A stretch of DNA of 64,000 nucleotides from Litsea cubeba (Eukaryota > Streptophyta > Magnoliopsida > Laurales > Lauraceae). The notes under the pieces are model-generated. The model had not been told where the DNA came from, did not search any database, and was given only the letters and a program-made list of their open reading frames with translations. The stretch lies in the NCBI GenBank assembly GCA_012931725.1, contig CM022953.1, positions 30,201,453-30,265,452 on the forward strand, in the 5' to 3' direction. Positions 21,458-33,155 of this stretch are shown here, in pieces (the first letter of the stretch is position 1; each line of letters starts with the position of its first letter). The position numbers were made by a program, and so were the translations under genes.

Positions 21458-24400
21458 TTCTGAGCGAAGTAGAGTAACTTCACTCGAGGGTACAGTAACT
21501 TGTAGGAGCTAACGGTTCGCAAATAGGGCTCCTAGTTAGAGAATTTAGACCGAAACATGGTAATTTCCAACACTTAGGCTCGAAAACGGCCCGCCGGGGG
21601 TCCGGATCGGGAAACGGCTGCGGGAAAATTCCGAAACCGACACAAGCACTTCGCTTGAGGGTAGAGTAACTTGTAGGAACTGACGGTTCACAAATAGGGC
21701 CTCCGGTCAGAGAACTACGACCGAAACATGGTAATTTCCAACACTTAGGCTCGAAAACGGCCCGCCGGGGGTCCGGAATGGGAAACGGCTGCGGCAAAAT
21801 TTTGAAACCAGCACGAGCACTTCGCTCGATGGTAGAGTAACTTGTAGGAACTGACGGTTCACAAATAGTGCTCTCGGTTAGAGAATTACGACCGAAACTT
21901 GGTAATATCCAACACTTAGGCTCAAAACGGCCCGCCGGTGGTCCGGAATGGGAAACGGCCATGGGAAAATTCCGAAACTGGCACGAGCACTTCGCTCGAG
22001 GGTAAAGAAACTTGTAGGAATTGATGGTTCGCCAATAGGGCTCCCGGTTAGAGAATTAAGACCGAAACTTGGTAATTTCCAACACTAAGGCTCGAAAACG
22101 GCCCGCCGGGTGTCCGGAACGGGAAACGGCCACGGGAAAATTCTGAAACCAGCACGAACACTTCGCTCGAGGGTAGAGTAACTTGTAGGAACTGACGGTT
22201 CGCAAATTGTCCTCTCAGTTAGAGAATTACGACCGAAACTTGGTAATATCCAACACTTAGGCTCAAAAACGACCCGCCGGTGGTCCGGAATGGGAAACGG
22301 CCATGGGAAAATTCTGAAACTGGCACGAGCACTTCGCTCGAGGGTAGAGTAACTTGTAGGAAATGACGGTTCGCAAATAGGGCTCTCGGTTAGAGAATTA
22401 AGACCGAAACATGGTAATTTCCAACACTTAGGCTCGAAAACGGCCCGCCGGGGGTCCGGAATGGGAAACAGCCGCGGGAAAATTCTGAAACTGGTACGAG
22501 CACTTCGCTCGAGGGTAGAGTAACTTGTACGAACTGACGGTTCGCAAATGGGGCTCTAGATTAGAGAATTACGACCGAAACTTGGTAATTTCCAACACTT
22601 AGGCTCGAAAATGGCCCGCCGGGTTCCGGAAAGGGAAAAGGCCGTTGGATAATTCCGAAACCGGCACGAGCACTTCGCTCGATGGTAGAGTAACTTGTAG
22701 GAACTGACGGTTTGCAAATAGGGCTCCCGGTTAGAGAACAACGACCGAAACATATTAATTACCAACACTTAGGCTCGAAAACGGCTCGCCGGGGGTCCGG
22801 AACGGAAAACGTTTGCGGGAAAATTCCGAAACCGGCACGAGCACTTCGCACAAGGGTAGAGTAACTTGTAGGAACTGACGGTTCGCTAATAGGGCTCCCG
22901 GTTAGAGAATTACGACCGAAACTTGGTAATTTCCAACACTTAGGCTCGAAAACGGCCCGCCGGTGGTCCGGAATGGGAAACGTCCGTGGGAAAACTCTGA
23001 AACCGGCACGAGCACTTCGCTCGAGGGTAGAGTAACTTGTAGGAACAGACGGTTCACAAATAGGGCTCCAGATTAGAGAATTATGACCGAAACATGGTAA
23101 TTTCCAACACTTAGGCTCGAAAAACGGCCCGCCCGGGGTCCGGAATGGGAAACGGCCACGGGAAAATTTCGAAAACCGGTACGAGCACTTCGCTCGAGGG
23201 TAGAGTAACTTGTAGGAACTGACGGTTTGCAAATAGGGCTCCAGATTAGAGAATTACGACCGAAACTTGGTAATTTCCAACACTTACGCTCGAAAACCGC
23301 CCGAGGGGGGTCCGGATTAGGAAACGGCCGCGGGAAAATTCCGAAACTGGCACGAACACTTCTTTCGAGCGTAGAGTAACTTGTAGGAATTGACGGTTCA
23401 CAAATAGGGCTCCCGGTTAGAGAATAACGACAGAAACATGGTAATTTCCAACACTTAGGCTCGAAAACGGCCAGCCCGGGGGTCCGGAATGGGAAACAGC
23501 TGCGGGAAAATTCTGAAACCGCCACGAGCACTTCGTTCGAGAGTAGAGTAACTTGTAGGAACTAACGGTTCGCAAGTAGGGCTCCCGGTTAGAGAATTAC
23601 GACCGAAACTTGGTAATTTCCAACACTTAGGCTCGAAAACGGCCCGCCGGTGGTCCGGAATGGGAAACGGCCATGGGAAAATTCTGAGCGTAGTAGAGTA
23701 ACTTCACTCAAGGGTAGAGTAACTTGTAGGAGCTGACGGTTCGCAAATAGGGCTCCCGGTTAGAGAATTAAGACCGAAACATGGTAATTTCCAACACTTA
23801 GGCTCGAAAACGGCCCGCCGGGGGTTCGGATCGGGAAACGGCCGCGGGAAAATTCCGAAAACCGACACGAGCTTCGCTTGAGGGTAGAGTAACTTGTAGG
23901 AACTGACGGTTCACAAATAGGGCCTCCGGTTAGAGAACTACGACCGAAACATGGTAATTTCCAACACTTAGGCTCGAAAACGGCCCGCCGGGGGTCCGAA
24001 ATGGGAAACGGCTGCGGCAAAATTTTGAAACCAGCACGAGCACTTCGCTCGAGGGTAGAGTAACTTGTAGGAACTGACGGTTCGCAAATAGTGCTCTCGG
24101 TTAGAGAATTGCGACCGAAACATGGTAATATCCAACACTTAGGCTCAAAAACGGCCCGCCGGTGGTCCGGAATGGGAAACGGCCATGGGAAAATTCCGAA
24201 ACTGGCACGAGCACTTCGCTCGAGGGTAAAGAAACCTGTAGGAATTGATGGTTCGCAAATAGGGCTCCCGGTTAGAGAATTAAGACCGAAACTTGGTAAT
24301 TTCCAACACTAAGGCTCGAAAACGGCCCGCCGAGTGTCCGGAACGGGAAACGGCCGCGGGAAAATTTTGAAACCAGCACGAGCACTTCGCTCGAGGGTAG

Positions 24401-25727
24401 AGTAACTTGTAGGAACTGACAGTTCGCAAATTGTGCTCTCGGTTAGAGAATTACAACCGAAACTTGGTAATATCCAACACTTAGGCTCAAAAACGACCCG
24501 CCGGTGGTCCGGAATGGGAAACGGCCATGGGAAAACTCTGAAACTGGCACGAGCACTTCGCTCGAGGGTAGAGTAACTTGTAGGAATTGACGGTTCGCAA
24601 ATAGGGCTCTCGGTTAGAGAATTAAGACCGAAACATGGTAATTTCCAACACTTAGGCTCGAAAACGGCCCGCCGGGGGTCCGGAATGGGAAACGGCCGTG
24701 GGAAAATCTGAAACTGGTACGAGCACTTCGCTCGAGGGTAGAGTAACTTGTAGGAATTGACGGTTCGCAAATAGGGCTCCAGATTAGAGAATTACGACCG
24801 AAACTTGGTAATTTCCAACACTTAGGCTCGAAAATGGCCCGCCGGGTTCCGGAAATGGAAAAGGCCGTTGGATAATTCTGAAACCGGCACGAGCACTTCG
24901 CTCGATGGTAGAGTAACTTGTAGGAACTGACGGTTTGCAGATAGGGCTCCCGGTTAGAGAATAACGACTGAAACATATTAATTACCAACACTTAGGCTCG
25001 AAAACGGCCCGCCGGGGGTCCGGAAGGGAAAACGTTTGCGGGAAAATTCCGAAACCAGCATGAGCACTTCGCACAAGGGTAGAGTAACTTGTCGGAACTG
25101 ACGGTTCAGAAGTAAGGCTCCCGGTTAGAGAATTAAGACTGAAACATGGTAATTTCCAACACTTAGGCTCGAAAACGGCCCGCCGCGGATCCGGAAAGGG
25201 AAACATCTGTGGGAAAACTCTGAAACCAGTTCAAGCACTTCGCTCGTGGGTAGAGTAACTTGTAGGAACTGACGGTTTGCAAATAGGGCTCCAGATTAGA
25301 GAATTACGACCGAAACTTGGGAATTTCCAACACTTAGGCTCGAAAACGGCCCGCCGTGTTCCGGAATGGGAAAAGGCCATTGGATAATTCTGAAACCGGC
25401 ACGAGCACTTCACTCGATGGAAGAGTAACTTGTAGAAACTGACGGTTTGTAAATAGGGCTCCCGGTTAGAGAATAACGACCGAAACATATTAATTACCAA
25501 CACTTAGGCTCGAAAACGGCCCGCCGGGGTTCGGAATGGAAAACGTTTGCAGGAAAATACCGAAACTGGCACAAGCACTTCGCACAAGGGTAGAGTAACT
25601 TGTAGGAACTGACGGTTCGCTAATAGGGCTCCCGGTTAGAGAATTCGACTGAAACTTGGTAATTTCCAACACTTAGGCTCGAAAACGGCCCGCCGGTGGT
25701 CCGGAATGGGAAACGGCCAAGGGAAAA
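21458..25727 (+). repeat. Higher-order satellite repeat, copy 1 (25 monomers, about 4.27 kb)
   Basis: The unit is bounded by successive equivalent marker monomers (TTCTGAGCGAAGTAG at 21458 and 25728, with a related half-unit marker at 23682). Private variants recur one period later: CTTACGCTCGAAAACCGCCC at about 23283 and 27551, CTTGTCGGAACTGACGG at about 25089 and 29188, and GGGCCTCCGG at 21697, 23919, 25967, 28018 and 30067. Half-units are 13 and 12 monomers. Confidence 0.78.
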
Positions 25728-28700
25728 TTCTGAGCGAAGTAGAGTAACTTCACTCGAGGGTAGAGTAACTTGTAGGAGCTGACGGTTCGCAAATAGGGCT
25801 CCCGGTTAGAGAATTAAGACCGAAACATGGTAATTTCCAACACTTAGGCTCGAAAACGGCCCGCCGGGGGTCCGGATCGGGAAACGGCCGCGGGAAAATT
25901 CCGAAACTGACACGAGCACTTCGCTTGAGGGTAGAGTAACTTGTAGGAACTGACGGTTCACAAATAGGGCCTCCGGTTAGAGAACTAGACCGAAACATGG
26001 TAATTTCCAACACTTAGGCTCGAAAACGGCCCGCCGGGGGTCCGGAATGGGAAACGGCTGCGGTAAAATTTTGAAACCAGCACGAGCACTTCGCTCGAGG
26101 GTAGAGTAACTTGTAGGAACTGACGGTTCACAAATAGTGCTCTTGGTTAGAGAATTGCGACCGAAACTTGGTAATATCCAACACTTAGGCTCAAAAACGG
26201 CCCGCCGGTGGTCCGGAATGGGAAACGGCCATGGAAAAATTCAGAAACTGGCACGAGCACTTCGCTCGAGGGTAGAGAAACTTGTAGGAAGTGATGGTTC
26301 GCAAATAGAGCTCCCGGTTAGAGAATTAAGACCGAAACTTGGTAATTTCCAACACCAAGGCTCGAAAATGGCCCGCTGGGGGTCCGGAACGGGAAACGGC
26401 CATGGGAAAATTCTGAAACCAGCACGAGCACTTCGCTCGAGGGTAGAGTAACTTGTAGGAACTGACGGTTCGCAAATTGTGCTCTCGGTTAGAGAATTAC
26501 GACCGAAACTTGGTAATATCCAACACTTAGGCTCAAAAACGACCCGCCGGTGGTCCGGAATGGGAAACGGCCATGGGAAAATTCCAAAACTAGCACGAGC
26601 ACTTCGCTCGAGGGTAGAGTAACTTGAAGGAATTGACGGGTCGCAAATAGGGCTACCGGTTAGAGAATTAAGACCGAAACATGGTAATTTCCAACACTTA
26701 GGCTCGAAAACGGCCCGCCGGGGGTCCGGAATGGGAAACGGCCGCGGGAAAATTCTGAAACTGGTACGAGCACTTCGCTCGAGGGTAGAGTAACTTGTAG
26801 GAACTGACAGTTCGCAAATAGGGCTCCAGATTAGAGAATTACGACCGAAACTTGGTAATTTCTAACTCTTAGGCTCGAAAACGGCCCGCCGGGTTCCGGA
26901 AAGGGAAAAGGCCGTTGGATAATTCCGAAACTGGCACGACCACTTTGCTCGATGGTAGAGTAACTTGTAGGAACTGACGGTTTGCAAATAGTGCTCCCGG
27001 TTAGAGAATAACGACCGAAACATATTAATTTCTAACACTTAGGCTCGAAAACGGCTCGCCGGGGGTTCGGAAAGGAAAACGTTTGCGGGAAAATTCTGAA
27101 ACCGGCACGAGCACTTCGCACAAGAGTAGAGTAACTTGTAGGAAATGACGGTTCGCTAATAGGGCTCCCTGTTAGAGAATTACGACCGAAACTTGGTAAT
27201 TTCGAACACTTAGGCTCGAAAACGGCCCGCCGGTGGTCCGGAATGGGAAACGTCCATGGGAAAACTCTGAAACCGGCACGAGCACTTCGCTCGAGGGTAG
27301 AGTAACTTGTAGGAACAGACGGTTCACAAATAGGGCTCCAGATTAGAGAATTATTACCGAAACATGGTAATTTCCAACACTTAGGCTCGAAAACGGCCCG
27401 TCCGGGGTCCGGAATGGGAAACGGCCATGGGAAAATTTCGAGACCGGTACGAGCACTTCGCTCGAGGGTAGAGTAACTTGTAGGAACTGACGGTTTGCAA
27501 ATAGGGCTCCAGATTAGAGAATTACGACCGAAACTTGGTTATTTCCAACACTTACGCTCGAAAACCGCCCGATGGGGGTCCGGATTAGGAAACGGCCGCG
27601 GGAAAATTCCGAAACTGGCACGAACACTTCTTTCGAGGGTAGAGTAACTTGTAGGAATTGACGGTTCACAAATAGGGCTCCCGGTTAGAGAATAACGACA
27701 GAAACATGGTAATTTCCAACACTTAGGCTCGAAAACGGCCAGCCCGGGGGTCCGGAATGGGAAACAGCTGCGGGAAAATTCTGAAACCGCCACGAGCACT
27801 TCGCTCGAGAGTAGAGTAACTTGTAGGAACTAACGGTTCGCAAGTAGGGCTCCCGGTTAGAGAATTAAGACCGAAACATGGTAATTTCCAACACTTAGGC
27901 TCGAAAACGGCCCGCCGGGGGTCCGGATCGGGAAACGGCCGCGGGAAAATTCCGAAACCGACACGAGCACTTCGCTTGAGGGTAGAGTAACTTGTAGGAA
28001 CTGACGGTTCACAAATAGGGCCTCCGGTTAGAGAACTACGACCGAAACATGGTAATTTCCAACACTTAGGCTCGAAAACGGCCCGCCGGGGGTCCGAAAT
28101 GGGAAACGGCTGCGGCAAAATTTTGAAACCAGCACGAGCACTTCGCTCGAGGGTAGAGTAACTTGTAGGAACTGACGGTTCGCAAATAGTGCTCTCGGTT
28201 AGAGAATTGCGACCGAAACATGGTAATATCCAACACTTAGGCTGAAAAACAGCCCGCCGGTGGTCCGGAATGGGAAACGGCCATGGGAAAATTCCGAAAC
28301 TTGCACGAGCACTTCGCTCGAGGGTAAAGAAACCTGTAGGAATTGATGGTTCGCAAATAGGGCTCCCGGTTAGAGAATTAATACCGAAACTTGGTAATTT
28401 CCTACACTAAGGCTCGAAAACGGCCCGCCGAGTGTCCGGAACGGGAAACGGCCGCAGGAAAATTCTGAAACCAGCACGAGCACTTCGCTCGAGGGTAGAG
28501 TAACTTGTAGGAACTGACGGTTCGCAAATTGTGCTCTCGGTTAGAGAATTACAACCGAAACTTGGTAATATCCAACACTTAGGCTCAAAAACGACCCGCC
28601 GGTGGTCCGGAATGGGAAACGGCCATGGGAAAACTCTGAAACTGGCACGAGCACTTCGCTCGAGGGTAGAGTAACTTGTAGGAATTGACGGTTCGCAAAT

Positions 28701-29827
28701 AGGGCTCTCGGTTAGAGAATTAAGACCGAAACATGGTAATTTCCAACACTTAGGCTCGAAAACGGCCCGCCGGGGGTCCGGAATGGGAAACGGCCATGGG
28801 AAAATCTGAAACTGGTACGAGCACTTCGCTCGAGGGTAGAGTAACTTGTAGAAATTGACGGTTCAGCAAATAGGGCTCCAGATTAGAGAATTACGACCGA
28901 AACTTGGTAATTTCCAACACTTAGGCTCGAAAATGGCCCGCCGGGTTCCGGAAATGGAAAAGGCCGTTGGATAATTCTGAAACCGGCACGAGCACTTCGC
29001 TCGATGGTAGAGTAACTTGTAGGAACTGACGGTTTGCAAATAGGGCTCCCGGTTAGAGAATAACGACCGAAACATATTAATTACCAACACTTAGGCTCGA
29101 AAACGGCCCGCCGGGGGTCCGGAACGGAAAACGTTTGCGGGAAAATTCTGAAACCAGCATGAGCACTTCGCACAAGGGTAGAGTAACTTGTCGGAACTGA
29201 CGGTTCACAAGTAGGGCTCCCGGTTAGAGAATTAAGACTGAAACATGGTAATTTCCAACACTTAGGCTCGAAAACGGCCCGCCGCGGGTCCGGAAAGGGA
29301 AACATCTGTGGGAAAACTCTGAAACCAGTTCAAGCACTTCGCTCGTGGGTAGAGTAACTTGTAGGAACTGACGGTTTGCAAATAGGGCTCCAGATTAGAG
29401 AATTACGACCGAAACTTGGTAATTTCCAACACTTAGGCTCGAAAACGGCCCGCCGTGTTCCGGAACGGGAAAAGGCCATTGGATAATTCCAAAACCGGCA
29501 CGAGCACTTCGCTCGATGGAAGAGTAACTTGTAGAAACTGACTGTTTGCAAATAGGGCTCCCGGTTAGAGAATAACGACCGAAACATATTAATTACCAAC
29601 ACTTAGGCTCGAAAACGGCCCGCCGGGGTTTGGAACGGAAAACGTTTGCGGGAAAATACTGAAACTGGCACGAGCACTTCGCACAAGGGTAGAGTAACTT
29701 GTAGGAACTGACGGTTCGCTAAAAGGGCTCCCGGTTAGAGAATTACGACCGAAACTTGGTAATTTGCAACACTTAGGCTCGAAAACGGCCCGCCGGTGGT
29801 CCGGAATGTTAAACGGCCATGGGAAAA
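25728..29827 (+). repeat. Higher-order satellite repeat, copy 2 (24 monomers, one deleted)
   Basis: This has the same monomer order as copy 1 but is 4100 bp. The offset between copies is 4268 bp before about 27.84 kb and 4099-4100 bp after it, so exactly one monomer was lost there. The lost monomer is the marker type seen at 23560-23730: GCAAGTAGGGCTCCCGG joins directly to the AAGACCGAAACATGG monomer. Confidence 0.78.
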
Positions 29828-32210
29828 TTCTGAGCGAAGTAGAGTAACTTCACTCGAGGGTAGAGTAACTTGTAGGAGCTGACGGTTCGCAAATAGGGCT
29901 CCCGGTTAGAGAATTAAGACCGAAACATGGTAATTTCCAAAACTTAGGCTCGAAAACGGCCCGCCGGGGGTCCGGATCGGGAAACGGCCGCGGGAAAATT
30001 CCAAAACCGACACTAGCACTTCGCTTGAGGGTAGAGTAACTTGTAGGAACTGACGGTTCACAAATAGGGCCTCCGGTTAGAGAACTACGACCGAAACATG
30101 GTAATTTCCAACACTTAGGCTCGAAAACGGCCCGCCGGGGGTCCGGAATGGGAAACGGCTGCGGTAAAATTTTGAAACCAGCACGAGCACTTCGCTCGAG
30201 GGTAGAGTAACTTGTAGGAACTGACGGTTCACAAATAGTGCTCTCGGTTAGAGAATTGCGACCGAAACTTGGTAATATCTAGCACTTAGGCTCAAAACGG
30301 CCCGCAGGTGGTCCGGAATGGGAAACGGCCATGGGAAAATTCTGAAACTGGCACGAGCACTTCGCTCGAGGGTAGAGACGCTTGTAGGAAGTGATGGTTC
30401 GCAAATAGGGCTCCCGGTTAAAAATTAAGACCGAAACTTGGTAATTTCCAACACTAAGGCTCGAAAATGGCCCGCCGGGGGTCCGGAACTGGAAACGGCC
30501 GTGGGAAAATTCTGAAACCAGCACGAGCACTTCGCTCGAGGGTAGAGTAACTTGTAAGAACTGACGGTTCGCAAATTGTGCTCTCGGTTAGAGAATTACG
30601 ACCGAAACTTGGTAATATCCAACACTTAGGCTCAAAAAACGACCCGCCGGTGGTCCGGAATGGGAAACGGTCATGGGAAAATTCCTAAACTAGCACGAGC
30701 ACTTCGCTCGAGGGTAGAGTAACTTGAAGGAATTGACGGGTCGCAAATAGGGCTACCGGTTAGAGAATTAAGACCGAAACATGGAAATTTCCAACACTTA
30801 GGCTCGAAAACGGCCCGCCGGGGGTCCGGAGTGGGAAACGGCCGCGGGAAAATTCTGAAACTGGTACGAGCACTTCGCTCGAGGGTAGAGTAACTTGTAG
30901 GAACTGACGGTTCGCAAATAGGGCTCTAGATTAGAGAATTACGACCGAAACTTGGTAATTTCTAACTCTTAGGTTCGAAAACGGCCCGCCGGGTTCCGGA
31001 AAGGGAAAAGGCCGTTGGATAATTCCGAAACCGGTACGACCACTTCGCTCGATGGTAGAGTAACTAGTAGGAACTGACGGTTTGCAAATAGGGCTCCCGG
31101 TTAGAGAATAACGACCGAAACATATTAATTTCCAACACTTAGGCTCGAAAACGGCCCGCCGGGGGTCCGAAATGGAAAACGTTTGCGGGAAAATTCTGAA
31201 ACCGGCACGAGCACTTCGCACAAGGGTAGAGTAACTTGTAGGAACAGACGGTTCGCAAGTAGGGCTCCCGGTTAGAGAATTAAGACTGAAACATGGTAAT
31301 TTCCAACACATAGGCTCGAAAACAGCCCGCCGCGGGTCCGGAAATGGAAACGTCTATGGGAAAACTCTGAAACCAGTTCAAGCACTTCGCTCTTGGGTAG
31401 AGTAACTTGTAGGAACTGACGGTTCGCAAATAGGACTCCAGATTAGAGAATTACGACCGAAACATGCTAATTTCCAACACTTAGGCTCGAAAACGGCCCG
31501 ACGGGGGTCCGGAATGGGAAACGGCCACGGGAAAATTCCAAAACTGGCACGAGCACTTCGCTCGAGGGTAGAGTAACTTGTAGGAATTGACAGTTCGCAA
31601 ATAGGGCTCCCGGTTAGAAAATTACGACCGAAACATGTTAATTTCCAATACTTAGGCTCGAAAACGGCCCGCCCGGGGTCCGGAATGGGAAACGGCCATG
31701 GGAAAATTCCGAAACCGGCACGAGCACTTCGCTCGAGGGTAGAGTAACTTGTAGGAACTGACGGTTCCCAAATAGGGCTCCAGATTAGAGATTTATGACC
31801 GAAAATTGGTAATTTCCAACACTTAGGCTCGAAAACGGACCGACGGGGGTCCGGATTGGGAAACGGCCCGGGAAAATTCCGAAACTGGCACGAACACTGC
31901 GCTCGAGGGTAGAGTAACTTGTAGGAATTGACGGTTCACAAATAGGGCTCCCGGTTAGAGAATTACGACCGAAACATATTAATTTCCAACACTTAGGCTC
32001 AAAAAAGGCCCGACGAGGGTCTGGAATGGAAAATGTTTGCGGGAAAATTACTGAAAGGGCACGAGCACTTCGCTCAAGGGTAGAGTAACTTGTAGGAACT
32101 GACGGTTTGCTAATAGGGCTCCTGGTTAGAGAATTAAGACCGAAACTTGGTAATTTCCAACACTTAGGTTCAAAAATGGCCCGCCGGTGGTCCGGAATGG
32201 GAAACGGCCA

Positions 32211-32215
32211 CGGGA
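32211..32215. repeat. Target-site duplication of solo LTR C, left copy
   Basis: CGGGA, repeated at 33332-33336. Joining the flanks gives a normal monomer (GGCCACGGGAGAATTCCG). Confidence 0.92.
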
Positions 32216-32817
32216 TGTTAGATATCGCGATCACTGAGAGGGGGGGGGGTGAATCAGTGATTCCTTAAAAACAGGTCCAATTTAACAACAAAAACAAATC
32301 AAATCACATAAGGACACCAGATTTAACGTGGTTCACCAAAAGGCTACGTCCACAGTTCAAAGACTGTCCGAACACCGATCCGGAACAGGTCTGAATCTAT
32401 TTAGTCGCACCAATGACAAAGAGCACCAACCCTTGAGTTTCAGATAGCACCAACTATCTAGGAAGCACCTACTCCCTTTATAATTTATCTGCACCAACAG
32501 ATAGGATCACCTAACCCCTAACACCAAGCACCAACTTGATGTTCTACAGAATTAAAGTAGAGAAGTTTTCTACAGCCTTTCCCCTCTACAATCTCTCTCT
32601 CTCAATCCCTTACAAATTGAAATTAAAGCATAAACAGAGAGACACTTATCTTATGGACGAATCACCATCTTCATGAGCACATTCTCGTCCACACTTGCTG
32701 TAGAAACGTGCAACACAACAGCACACAGCAACAGCACCTTCTTCTCTCCAAAACCCTCTCTTTTCTTCTCTTTTCTGTTCTGTTCTCTTCTGTGTTCTTG
32801 AAAACGAACTTAGCAAG

Positions 32818-32829
32818 CCTTTATATAGG
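32818..32829 (-). promoter_or_regulatory. TATA box in solo LTR C
   Basis: The minus strand reads CCTATATAAAGG, the same motif and relative place as in element B's LTRs. Confidence 0.75.
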
Positions 32830-32954
32830 TTTTGGTAACCCTAAAGAGTGTTTAAATTAGGCTAGAATTCGTTTAGAAAGAGTCCCAAACGAAATACATA
32901 AGTTTCCTGAATTTTCGTGCGAAACTTCTATTTCTGCGCAACTCAGGTTTCCCG

Positions 32955-33155
32955 TGTGTTCTACCGGTAGTACTACCGGTTTAACAGATGAGATTCTCAT
33001 GTCCAAACATTCTGCTGGAATATCAGCCTTTTATACCGGTAGTACTTGCGGTTGAACTTTCTACCGGTAGTACTTGCGGTTGAAGATGGAAATCTCAGGG
33101 TCAGCCTTTTCTACCCCTTTTCTACCCCTGTTCTACCGGTAGAACTACCGGTTGA
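32955..33155 (-). promoter_or_regulatory. Cluster of TACCGGTA-type palindromes in U3 of LTR C
   Basis: CTACCGGTAGTACTACCGG, two copies of ACCGGTAGTACTTGCGGTTG and CTACCGGTAGAACTACCGG lie in about 200 bp upstream of the TATA box in the LTR's direction. They begin right after the segment TTTCTGCGCAACTC that also precedes the GGTCGAC cluster in A and B. An enhancer-like role is inference. Confidence 0.55.

Larger units (their letters stand above)
21079..32215 (+). repeat. 171-bp tandem satellite array, block 2
   Basis: Same monomer family and orientation as block 1, but with few indels. It holds a multi-monomer higher-order arrangement with a 4.1-4.27 kb period (entries at 21458 and 25728). A marker monomer, in which a 14-bp stretch of the usual sequence is replaced by GCGAAGTAGAGTAA, occurs at 21458, 23682, 25728 and 29828. 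I see no gene in it. Confidence 0.97.
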
